DNA of 6,506 bases from Chloroflexota bacterium (GTDB lineage Bacteria > Chloroflexota > Ktedonobacteria > Ktedonobacterales > Ktedonobacteraceae): contig JAJZEJ010000270.1 in NCBI GenBank assembly GCA_021828635.1, positions 1,259 through 7,764 of the forward strand, written 5' to 3'. Below are positions 1 through 6,210 of the stretch, piece by piece. Numbering within the stretch: position 1 is the first letter of the stretch; every line of letters begins with the position of its first letter. The notes below the pieces were generated by a model that was given only the letters and a program-made list of their open reading frames with translations, did not search any database and was not told the DNA's origin. The position numbers and the translations under genes are program-made.

Positions 1-1353
1 GGTAGTGCGCTCGCGCCCAGAATTTTTGACCAGAGTATCGGCAATTTTGTAGAAGAGGTCTTGTGGAATACCACAAATTTGCTCAACCACTTCAGGTGTG
101 TAGCGTGCATAGTGCCGTTTGATGATCTGCAAGACGCAATGTGGGTCTTGCATGGTAGCATCTTTCTCGATCTGGCTTGGGTGAGCATGGGGCAATAAAC
201 CTTGCCCTTCTTGAGCATCAGGCATGATATGTTGCTCATGATGCGGTTTTTGTGAACCTTTGCTAGGTGCTGATGCCTTGCTTGAAAGGTCTTGTGTCGG
301 TTTGCGCGATTCTCCTTTTTCTGTGAGTTTATACTGCCAACTCTCGGTATTATAGGCGCTATGGTCGGGTTCCAGGCCAGAAAAGGCACCTTCCAGGTCT
401 TCGGTATCCTTGAAATCGTCCCGAATGATATAGCTGGCATTCGTATATGCCTGTACATACTCCTTAAAGTAGAGGTCATTTTGCAGTATATAGTTGATAA
501 TGCCACCCAGAAAGGCAATATCAGTACCCGCCCGAATGGGAGCATAGATATCGGCCATCTGTGATGTGCGTGAGAAGTGTGGATCGACATGGATGATGGT
601 CGCGCCACGCTCTTTCGCCGCCATTACCCAGCGAAAGCCGACGGGATGGCATTCAGCAAAGTTGCTACCCTCGATTAAGATGCAATCACTATTTTGCAAA
701 TCTTGCTGAAAATTTGTGGCGGCACCACGCCCAAAGCTTGCGCCGAGACCCGGCACAGAGGCACTGTGTCATATACGAGCCTGGTTCTCAACACAGACCA
801 TACCAAGTGAGTGAAAGAGCTTGGTGATGAGGTAGTTTTCCTCGTTGTCGAGTGTTGCGCCGCCCAGCGAGCCAATAGAAGTTGTATGGTTGAGCGGCTT
901 ACCCTCCTCATTAGTTTCGCGGAAGGTAGCCTCACGGGTCTCATAAACGCGCTGCGCAATGCGCTCCATTGCCCACTCTAGCGGCTTGTCTTCCCATTCA
1001 GTGCTATAGGGAGCGCGATACTTAACGGTTGTCCAGCGTCGTCTGTTGAGGTCGAGTTGGTAGCTCGCGCTCCCCTTTGGGCAGAGGCAGCCATTACTGA
1101 TTGGGCTGTCATAATCACCCTCAATATCAATGACTTTGCCATCTTTGACGTAGACACGTTGCCCGCAGCCAACGGCGCAATAGGGACAGACACTTTTTAC
1201 CATCTTTGCGTCATGGATACGTGGTTGCAGTTTTTTACTGCGTTCACTCAATGGATTAGGTACGGCCCCGACATGTGTTTGTAGTGTAGTACTGATGTTG
1301 GCGGGCGAGAGTTGTTCTGCCAGTTTGCCAAATAAGTTTGCGAAGACTGCCAT
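1..1353 (-). CDS. fdhA: Formate dehydrogenase catalytic (alpha) subunit, selenocysteine-containing, 3' part missing at window edge
   Basis: Oxidises formate to CO2 at a molybdenum (or tungsten) bis-MGD centre and passes electrons to a [4Fe-4S] cluster. The 451 visible residues are a little under half of the roughly 1000 usual for the family. Cluster ligands are C56, C59 and C63 in SVCPYCAVGCG plus C91 in CLCPKG, with conserved K93. Residue 195 is an in-frame TGA within NQARI-U-HSASVPGLG, the family's active-site selenocysteine followed by His; E. coli FdnG/FdoG have it at 196. Past the TGA the frame stays open to the window edge with family motifs: SFGRGAATNF, EGSNFAECHPVGFRW, HVDPHFSRTS, PIRAGTDIAFLGGI, YTNASYI. 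ATG 1353 is chosen because AAGGA lies 7 nt upstream; the longer in-frame start at 1521 would run into the preceding terminator. There is no twin-arginine signal, so the enzyme is probably cytoplasmic, unlike E. coli FdnG. Residues about 345-400 form a hydrophilic Ser/Lys/Gln/His-rich insertion. Partner subunits are not in the window. Confidence 0.95.
726..771 (-). promoter_or_regulatory. Bacterial SECIS element of the formate dehydrogenase mRNA
   Basis: Directly after the UGA the mRNA can form an upper stem of 7 bp: 757-751 with 745-739, all Watson-Crick except one U-G. It closes a five-base apical loop GGUCU (750-746). Exactly 18 nt separate the UGA from the loop. From memory, the E. coli fdhF SECIS has the same loop sequence and the same 18-nt distance, and the loop GU contacts SelB. 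A weaker lower helix is possible: CAC 768-766 and GCC 762-760 against GGCGUG 731-726, with a 3-nt bulge. A competing short helix CACAG/CUGUG (768-764/758-754) would block the upper stem. The hairpin is also coding sequence. Structure was read by eye, not computed. Confidence 0.88.
769..771 (-). other. In-frame UGA recoded as selenocysteine (residue 195 of formate dehydrogenase)
   Basis: TGA interrupts an otherwise continuous formate dehydrogenase frame. Protein similarity is uninterrupted on both sides (NQARI before; HSASVPGLGASFGRGA after). The position equals the catalytic Sec/Cys of the family. The adjacent SECIS hairpin makes recoding far more likely than a nonsense mutation. Decoding needs SelA, SelB, SelC and SelD encoded elsewhere in the genome. 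Confidence 0.94.
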
Positions 1354-1360
1354 ATACCTG

Positions 1361-1365
1361 TCCTT
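1361..1365 (-). promoter_or_regulatory. Ribosome binding site of formate dehydrogenase
   Basis: AAGGA lies 7 nt before ATG 1353. It supports this start over the in-frame upstream ATG at 1521, whose extra 56 residues show no similarity to the family. Confidence 0.65.
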
Positions 1366-1460
1366 ATTGTCGTTTCCAGGTCTACTCTCGTGAGAGCGAC
1401 AAAACGGTAAGATGTTTCTTTTGACACGTCCTTTGGCAAAGAAAAGTAACGGCGTTCTCT

Positions 1461-1480
1461 TACGTTTTTGTACGTTTTTG
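1461..1480. repeat. Perfect tandem 10-bp direct repeat upstream of formate dehydrogenase
   Basis: TACGTTTTTG occurs twice head to tail, about 110 bp upstream of the dehydrogenase start. The 10-bp period is close to one DNA helical turn, so two copies would present the same face to a protein. No convincing -35/-10 pair was found in this leader, so a regulatory role is only a possibility. Slippage could also have made it. Confidence 0.5.
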
Positions 1481-1519
1481 ATAGCAGCTATAGTGCAAAG
1501 AGGTATACAGTGGCTACGC

Positions 1520-1569
1520 AAAAAAGTAGAAAGAAGGATGCTGTAGAGCTTTTGCTAGAAACCTTCTTT
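1520..1569 (-). terminator. Likely intrinsic terminator after the single-domain receiver gene
   Basis: Begins 2 nt after the receiver's TAA. Arms AAAGAAGG (1569-1562) and CCTTCTTT (1537-1530) form a perfect 8-bp stem. The 24-nt loop can itself form short internal pairings. Four nt later comes TTTTTT (1525-1520). The stem is A/T-rich and the loop is long, so efficiency is uncertain. It separates the receiver from the downstream formate dehydrogenase. Confidence 0.55.
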
Positions 1570-1571
1570 GT

Positions 1572-1964
1572 TTAACCTGAGATAAGTATATCATCGAGAC
1601 ACTCGTGAGTGATTGTCAGTATATCTTGTATTTTCATGGGTTTAGTCAGATAGGTTTTGGCACCCGCGAGTCGCCCTTTGAGTTTATCAACCAGACCGTC
1701 ACGACGCGAGATGATGACGAAGATGGTACGTGCGAAGGAGGATTTAGCTTTGAGACGTTGAATAACCTCGTAACCATCCATTTTTGGTAAGCACAAATCT
1801 ACGAAAACGAGATCGGGAATATGCGCCTCCGGCATAATTAACCATTGCATGGCCTGGATACCATCAGTGAAATATCGAACCTCGTATCCCTCGCGGCGCA
1901 AGCTTGTTTCTATGATTTTGCAGACGGTAGCAGAATCATCGATGACCATCACGAATTTGCTCAT
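1572..1964 (-). CDS. Single-domain response regulator (CheY/PilH-like receiver)
   Basis: 130-residue stand-alone receiver domain with no output domain. It is expected to be phosphorylated on aspartate and to act by protein-protein contact in the cytoplasm. The acidic pocket is D9-D10 (VMVIDDS) and the phosphoacceptor is D56 in VFVDLCLPKMDG. The switch Ser is S86 in FVIIS, the aromatic switch is Y105, and the conserved Lys-Pro is K108-P109 in YLTKPM, so all catalytic positions are present. ATG 1964 is preferred because GGAAGGA lies 9 nt upstream and the receiver fold starts directly after it. The upstream ATG at 2054 would add 30 residues unlike any receiver. No cognate kinase is adjacent. It lies 204 bp downstream of the ANTAR regulator behind a structured RNA region, and a terminator follows it. 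Confidence 0.92.
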   Translation of the reverse strand: MSKFVMVIDDSATVCKIIETSLRREGYEVRYFTDGIQAMQWLIMPEAHIPDLVFVDLCLPKMDGYEVIQRLKAKSSFARTIFVIISRRDGLVDKLKGRLAGAKTYLTKPMKIQDILTITHECLDDILISG

Positions 1965-1973
1965 GGCACAGGT

Positions 1974-1980
1974 TCCTTCC
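1974..1980 (-). promoter_or_regulatory. Ribosome binding site that decides the receiver start
   Basis: GGAAGGA sits 9 nt before ATG 1964, whereas the in-frame ATG at 2054 lies in the T-rich region just after the stem-loop. This fixes the receiver at 130 residues. Confidence 0.7.
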
Positions 1981-2040
1981 CTTGTAGCGAACAATGCTTC
2001 TTGGCCCACAGAACTGTATAATGGCGTTGTGTAATAAACT

Positions 2041-2116
2041 GAAAAAGAAAGCACACGTATCTGGCTTATGTACTCTTACCATGTAACCCAGCAAGAGTCG
2101 TGCCAGAAAGTGTGCT
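2041..2116 (-). terminator. Long three-tier stem-loop with T-rich end: terminator or attenuator-like RNA
   Basis: Transcribed from the minus strand, three nested helices stack. The outer one is AGCACAC/GTGTGCT (2116-2110 with 2056-2050), 7 bp. The middle one is TCTGGC/GCCAGA (2107-2102 with 2065-2060), 6 bp. The inner one is 2098-2089 with 2081-2072, 10 bp including three G-U pairs, with loop GGTTACA. TTCTTTTTC (2049-2041) follows. The three wobble pairs become A-C mismatches on the plus strand, which favours a minus-strand RNA. It begins about 50 nt after the ANTAR gene stop and ends about 77 nt before the receiver start, so it could terminate the former or control the latter. Read by eye, not folded by software. 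Confidence 0.5.
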
Positions 2117-2139
2117 ACACACATTGAGGAAGTGTGCTA
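2108..2139. repeat. Two direct copies of AAGTGTGCTA spaced 22 bp apart
   Basis: Exact 10-bp copies lie at 2108-2117 and 2130-2139, start to start 22 bp, about two helical turns. The first copy also belongs to the small palindrome GTGTG-CTA-CACAC (2110-2122). The copies sit in the gap between the ANTAR regulator and the receiver, next to the stem-loop. They could be protein sites or part of competing RNA folds. Confidence 0.5.
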
Positions 2140-2168
2140 TAAGATGTGTGCCTTCTTGTATGGAATTG

Positions 2169-2765
2169 TCAGGAATCCTGGTCCGTGTCCATCTCCAGGT
2201 CTTTTGCCAGCAGAATGGCTTCGGCCACTTCACGCATTGATTTACGCGAGTTCATGCTGATCTTTTGTATGCGCCGATAAGCTTCTGATTCAGCAATGCC
2301 GGACTTATCAATCAGCACGCCTTTAGCACGTTCGACCAGTTTGCGTGTTTCAAGGCGATCAGCCAGTGTATCGACCTGCTTTTCAAGCGTTTGCATCTCT
2401 TTAGCACGGGCGAGGGCGATTTCCAGAGCGGGGGTCACTTCATTTTCTTGAAGAGGCTTGACTAGGTAGGATATCACACCGGCCTCTTTGGCTTGCTCAA
2501 CCAGGGGTTGGTCGCCAAAGGCTGTCAGTAAGACGACGGGAGCGCCGTGTTCTTGATGGATTGATTGAGCGGCGGTCAGGCCATCCATGCCGGGCATCCG
2601 AATATCCATTAGCACCAGATCGGGGCGTAGTTCGCGCACCTGATTGACTGCGCTTTCGCCATCGCCGGCTTCGCCGACAACCAGATAGCCTTGCTCAGTC
2701 AACATGTCGCGCAGGTTCATGCGCTGAATGGTCTCGTCATCGGCTATAAACACACGGGTTGACAT
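2169..2765 (-). CDS. Response regulator with REC and ANTAR RNA-binding domains (PdtaR-like)
   Basis: 198-residue transcription antitermination regulator. The N-terminal receiver (about 3-118) has D9-D10, phosphoacceptor D54 in LVLMDIRMPGMDG, switch T81 in VVLLTAFG, Y100 and K103-P104. A helical linker rich in Glu/Lys/Leu (about 115-140) is probably a coiled coil. The ANTAR domain (about 138-190) shows the typical LVERAKGVLIDKSGIAESEAYRRIQ core with A147, K148 and G149. ANTAR proteins of this architecture (mycobacterial PdtaR, EutV) bind paired hairpins in mRNA leaders and block terminators when phosphorylated, usually by a histidine kinase; none is encoded here. Start ATG 2765 has a near-perfect GGAGGTGA. 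No paired A-N-N-G hexaloop target was recognised in this window, so its targets are probably elsewhere. Confidence 0.95.
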   Translation of the reverse strand: MSTRVFIADDETIQRMNLRDMLTEQGYLVVGEAGDGESAVNQVRELRPDLVLMDIRMPGMDGLTAAQSIHQEHGAPVVLLTAFGDQPLVEQAKEAGVISYLVKPLQENEVTPALEIALARAKEMQTLEKQVDTLADRLETRKLVERAKGVLIDKSGIAESEAYRRIQKISMNSRKSMREVAEAILLAKDLEMDTDQDS

Positions 2766-2769
2766 AGGT

Positions 2770-2777
2770 TCACCTCC
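2770..2777 (-). promoter_or_regulatory. Strong Shine-Dalgarno of the REC-ANTAR gene
   Basis: GGAGGTGA, with GGAGG ending 7 nt before ATG 2765, is nearly the full anti-16S complement. It is the strongest ribosome binding site in the window. Confidence 0.8.
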
Positions 2778-2822
2778 ATGTCTTTTTCATCACGATTCTT
2801 TGAATATAGATTGCTCGTTAAT

Positions 2823-2851
2823 AGTTTACCACAAAATAGTTCACTTGTGAA
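2823..2851 (-). promoter_or_regulatory. Candidate sigma-70-type promoter of the REC-ANTAR gene
   Basis: -35 TTCACA (2851-2846, 5 of 6 to TTGACA), a 17-bp spacer, then -10 TAAACT (2828-2823, 4 of 6 to TATAAT). It predicts a leader of about 50 nt before the strong ribosome binding site. The -35 box lies inside a perfect dyad. Confidence 0.45.
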
Positions 2852-2852
2852 C
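2839..2852. promoter_or_regulatory. Perfect dyad GTTCAC-TT-GTGAAC, candidate operator
   Basis: 14-bp inverted repeat with 6-bp arms and a 2-bp centre, covering the -35 region of the candidate REC-ANTAR promoter. The short spacer suits a dimeric DNA-binding protein better than an RNA hairpin. A bound protein would be expected to repress by occluding polymerase. The regulator is unknown. Confidence 0.5.
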
Positions 2853-2897
2853 CATCTTGGATAGCTAAAACGCTAACAGAGCCAAAAGCATGATGAT

Positions 2898-5039
2898 TTA
2901 TAGCGTGACACTAGAAACTTCTTGATGATAGGCGTGCAGATCGCCGGTGCTGATAGCAATGAGATTATTGGCGATAGCCGGTCGCGTTGGCCTCTTATTC
3001 CCTACAATTGTGGATGCCAGTATCTTTCCTTGTTCCGCATCGATGGCATATAACTCGCCACCTAGTGTACTGACATAAATCACGCCATAGGCGACGACTG
3101 GCGGGACAGCAACGGTATGGCTCAATGTAACGACCCAATGCTGCCGACCTGTATTAAGGTCAATGGCATACAGGTGTTCGTGAGCGGCTTCGCCGTAGCC
3201 ACCGTGAGAAGCGACATAAATGGTCTCATGGTCTATCGCCAGACCGGCTCCCGAAAGTTGCTTATCAATCATGGCATACCATAATGTTTTGCCACTGATG
3301 GCATCATCCCCATAGAGACCATCCTGATAGAGACCAACACAGATTACACGATCTTTGGCCTTGCCCGTACCATAGATATTGCCCACATCTGAAAAGATGC
3401 GACGGCGTTGGCCGGTTAAGGCGTCCAGTCCGTAACAGCGTCCATTGTTTGTGCTAACATAGACCGTGCCATCAATGACAACCGGTGAGGAGAAGATGCC
3501 TTCGTCGATGCCTATTGCCCAGCGTTTGTGTCCACTCGTTGCCTCAACCACATAGAGAGCATGTTCAGAATGAAAATAGACAGCTCCATCAAGGACAATC
3601 GGCGGGGCATAAAGTGCTTCTTTTGTGCCTAATGCCCAGGCTTTTGCGCCTGTACGAGCGTTCAGCGCGTAGATTTTGCCATGCGTATCCCGATTGCTGT
3701 TACGATTACCTGTGCAAGCATAGATAACGTCGTTAGCTATTGTTGGGGCAGTTCTCATGCTATGTTCGATGACAAACGACCACTGCAATTGCCCTGAACT
3801 TCCTTCTATCCCGTGTAGCTGAAAATGTCCCTCATCACTTCTGTCTGTTGTCGTATAGGTACCAGCGTATAGCATACCTTTCTCATAAGCTGGTTCAGCA
3901 TAATACGTATGGTCAAGTCCTGTCGTTCTGTTCCATGCGAGCGCCAGGTGTGTAATAGTGCTTCGAGGATGCGTGATGCGTAGGGATTGTCTACTGTTGA
4001 GTGGCGTTTGTGCGCTTGCTTCAGTACTTGATCTGGCCGGTAAGGGTTGAATATATGCCGCCAGATATGCTTCCTGAGATTGTATTGATGGTGTCTGCCC
4101 CCATACTGAACTGATCGGACCAGAAGTATGATGTGACTGCACGTGAGGTTGTGAAGTGTCAGGAGATGTGTCCGTGTTGCTATGCGTAGTATAAGCGGCA
4201 TAGCTACTTGCCTGAGAGATTCCGGCTGCATCACGCAGAGCCAGGATAAAATCTTCAACGCTAGGATAGCGTTCGTCACGGTCTTTGGCGAGTGCTTTCA
4301 TGACGACCTGCTCAATGGAATCTGGAATGGCGGGATTAAGCTCGCAAAGGTTCACGGGTAGCTCGTGAATATGTTTATAGCCAATCTCGTAAGGATCGCT
4401 GGCGGTGAAGAGCAATTGGCCGGTCAGCAATTCATAGGTAATACAGGCTAAGGCATACTGGTCGCTTTTCTTGCTGACGCGCCCTTTGAATTGTTCTGGT
4501 GCCATATAAATCGGCGTGCCGACCATATCGACATGACTGGTTTTGCTTAACTGCACGGAGATACCAAAGTCGGCCAGCAGAGCGTCATTGCGAGCATTAA
4601 ACAAGATATTAGCTGGTTTCAGGTCGCGGTGAACAACATCCAGGTCGTGGGCATGTTGGAGAGCTTGGCCGATCTGCGTTAAGATATGGACTGCATCGGC
4701 CAGAGGCATAAGCCGTCCATCCAGTTGTTCTAGCCTATCCTGTAAAGAGCCATTGGGCGCGAACTCAGCGACAAAAAAAGGATATCCCTCGTAAATGTTC
4801 GCATCCTGCACTGGCAAAATATTGGGATGTGCCAATGCATCAAGTAGTTGAGCCTCTTGAAAGAAGCGATCCAGGTCTTCTTGCGATTGCAAAGAGGTGT
4901 TCAAAACTTTAATCGCTACTGGCGGCTTATGCTCTAACAAGAAATGCTTCCCTAAATAGACGCTCCCGAATGCACCATGCCCTAGCTGTTGTATCAGGCG
5001 GTAACTCCCCAACTGATGGCCCAATAATTCGTCGCTCAC
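2898..5039 (-). CDS. Soluble Ser/Thr protein kinase with C-terminal PQQ-type beta-propeller
   Basis: 713 residues. The N-terminal Hanks-type kinase domain (about 12-270) is intact: glycine loop GHGAFGSV (20-27), K44 in VAIK, helix-C E62, catalytic HRDLKPANIL (D139, N144), DFG 157-159, activation-loop GTP (T175) and APE 180-182. A Ser/Thr/Gln/His-rich linker (about 275-360) carries many possible phosphosites. Residues about 365-705 hold seven propeller-type repeats ending in G-x-x-x-W or variants (for example YALNARTGAKAW, YAIDLNTGRQHW), as in PQQ/quinoprotein-like propellers. No hydrophobic segment lies between the parts, so both should be cytosolic. The propeller could dock partners or ligands; its function is unknown. 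The start is GTG 5039 with AGGG 7 nt upstream. Substrates are unknown; the receivers downstream are neighbours, not proven targets. Kinases with propeller or WD40 tails are common in Ktedonobacteria and Actinobacteria. Confidence 0.94.
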   Translation of the reverse strand: MSDELLGHQLGSYRLIQQLGHGAFGSVYLGKHFLLEHKPPVAIKVLNTSLQSQEDLDRFFQEAQLLDALAHPNILPVQDANIYEGYPFFVAEFAPNGSLQDRLEQLDGRLMPLADAVHILTQIGQALQHAHDLDVVHRDLKPANILFNARNDALLADFGISVQLSKTSHVDMVGTPIYMAPEQFKGRVSKKSDQYALACITYELLTGQLLFTASDPYEIGYKHIHELPVNLCELNPAIPDSIEQVVMKALAKDRDERYPSVEDFILALRDAAGISQASSYAAYTTHSNTDTSPDTSQPHVQSHHTSGPISSVWGQTPSIQSQEAYLAAYIQPLPARSSTEASAQTPLNSRQSLRITHPRSTITHLALAWNRTTGLDHTYYAEPAYEKGMLYAGTYTTTDRSDEGHFQLHGIEGSSGQLQWSFVIEHSMRTAPTIANDVIYACTGNRNSNRDTHGKIYALNARTGAKAWALGTKEALYAPPIVLDGAVYFHSEHALYVVEATSGHKRWAIGIDEGIFSSPVVIDGTVYVSTNNGRCYGLDALTGQRRRIFSDVGNIYGTGKAKDRVICVGLYQDGLYGDDAISGKTLWYAMIDKQLSGAGLAIDHETIYVASHGGYGEAAHEHLYAIDLNTGRQHWVVTLSHTVAVPPVVAYGVIYVSTLGGELYAIDAEQGKILASTIVGNKRPTRPAIANNLIAISTGDLHAYHQEVSSVTL

Positions 5040-5087
5040 GCTACTACCCTTTATATAAAACTATCGAAAACAGTGTCTGCATGAAGT

Positions 5088-5093
5088 ATTATA
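5088..5093 (-). promoter_or_regulatory. Candidate -10 box (TATAAT) of the kinase gene
   Basis: A perfect TATAAT on the minus strand would place the transcript start about 40 nt before GTG 5039. No good -35 hexamer lies 16-18 bp upstream (TGCCCT at 17 bp), so activation or a different sigma factor may be needed, or the match is chance. The rest of the 136-bp gap between the phosphoesterase and the kinase shows no clear terminator. Confidence 0.3.
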
Positions 5094-5175
5094 CACGATA
5101 TAGTTGGGGTAGGGCAGTGAGAATGTTCACCTTTTTGGCATTAGAACGGCGCATGGCATTCACAAGGAAGTGCCA

Positions 5176-6042
5176 CTACATCTGAATTTGGATATGAAAA
5201 TATTCGAGGAGGCTAAGGCTCAGCTCCGCCCGATATTTGATAGGTTTTTTCTCTGGACCATGCGAATCTGAACCTGAACTCGTGAGCAAATGGTGTGTTT
5301 TTGCATACTCTTGATACATAGTTATCTGTTCTGGTGTGTGATCGGGATGATAAACCTCAAAACCATCAATGGGAACCTCCCTTCGGAGCGCATCGAGCAA
5401 ATGTGTATCGTAGCATGTATAACCATTTCCACGTCCAGGATGGGCAATAAGGCACACTGCTTCACTTTGATGAGCAGCATCAACTACCGCTGCAATATCT
5501 TCAGTAGCCCAAAAGAATCCGACATCCGTGATTAATGTTCCGGCATCTGGCTCTCCCGTTCCATAGCCCAGTTTTTTTAAGACGGCAATCAGTTCATGAG
5601 GTTGTTGCGCACTAGGTTTTGTCAGGATGGTATCTACTTCGTGTTGAGGAATGGAGATGCCAATTTTTCTCAAGTTTTCGCAAACTTCCCAGGTGTTTTC
5701 TCGCTGACGGCGTCCAATAGTCTCTGCCAAAGCGCGTAGTTCGCTCTTTTCTGGATCGACCCCATAACAAAGGACATCAGTCGGCTCACCTCGCCATGAA
5801 GTACTCATTTCCACGGCAGGCAGGAGGGGAAACTGTTTTTCCGCCGCAAGATGTTGCAATGCTGCAATGGTATCCAGACGGTCATGGTCTGTGATGGCGG
5901 CTAGCCCAAAGCGTTCACTGACGAGATAGTCGATTAGTTGTTCAGGAGTCCATGTGCCATCGCTGAAAATAGTATGCATTTGCAGGTCAATAGCAGCATC
6001 AGCGGCCAAGACGAGATGAGAATTCGATAGCTTCAAGGGCAA
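5176..6042 (-). CDS. PHP-domain metal-dependent phosphoesterase (TrpH / RNase AM-like)
   Basis: 288-residue single-domain protein of the polymerase-and-histidinol-phosphatase superfamily. The closest known group is E. coli TrpH/YciV (RNase AM), which acts on 3',5'-nucleoside bisphosphates or RNA 5' ends; substrate here is inferred. Metal-site motifs in order: DLQMHTIFSDG (D19, H23, D28), ITDHD (D52, H53), PAVEMS (E78), PHE (H149), AHPGR (H201) and SGSDSHG (D259, H261). The first motif normally reads H-x-H; here residue 21 is Gln, from a CAA codon. Length and motif order fit the family. The start is uncertain: the frame opens after a TAG about 9 nt upstream, the first candidate is TTG 6042, another TTG lies two codons on, no ATG comes before M22, and no strong ribosome binding site is seen. 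It is divergent from the alpha-galactosidase gene. Confidence 0.9.
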   Translation of the reverse strand: MPLKLSNSHLVLAADAAIDLQMHTIFSDGTWTPEQLIDYLVSERFGLAAITDHDRLDTIAALQHLAAEKQFPLLPAVEMSTSWRGEPTDVLCYGVDPEKSELRALAETIGRRQRENTWEVCENLRKIGISIPQHEVDTILTKPSAQQPHELIAVLKKLGYGTGEPDAGTLITDVGFFWATEDIAAVVDAAHQSEAVCLIAHPGRGNGYTCYDTHLLDALRREVPIDGFEVYHPDHTPEQITMYQEYAKTHHLLTSSGSDSHGPEKKPIKYRAELSLSLLEYFHIQIQM

Positions 6043-6210
6043 ATCTTTTCTCTATCAGTAGACCAATATCATTCTCTAAAGATTTCTATACCCGAACATA
6101 ACTAGCTCAGTGACAGAATAGCATTCACATGGATGGCTTGTCAAAAGGAGTATACCAGCTTCTGATAGAAGATTTTCCTATGATGAGGTACAATAACCAG
6201 AGTTACATTT

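Noticed and set aside
292..564. 90-codon plus-strand open frame antisense to formate dehydrogenase
   Set aside because: It is antisense to conserved coding sequence and shows no recognisable domain.
769..771. Formate dehydrogenase as a pseudogene with a nonsense mutation
   Set aside because: The TGA is exactly at the catalytic Sec site, a matching SECIS follows, and the frame is intact on both sides to the window edge.
1354..1571. ANTAR target (paired hexaloop hairpins) in the formate dehydrogenase leader
   Set aside because: Only short unrelated hairpins were found (for example CTCTCGTGAGAG at 1385-1396); none shows the A-N-N-G loop pair with an overlapping terminator.
2017..2022. Perfect TATAAT on the plus strand between the two receivers
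   Set aside because: It points antisense with no gene downstream on that strand and has no supporting -35 box that I could see.
2766..2897. Intrinsic terminator after the kinase gene
   Set aside because: Only a 4-bp TAGC/GCTA hairpin without a following T-run is present.
3806..4279. 157-codon minus-strand open frame inside the kinase gene
   Set aside because: It lies wholly within the kinase-propeller gene in another frame; its sequence has no domain motifs and is rich in unusual composition.
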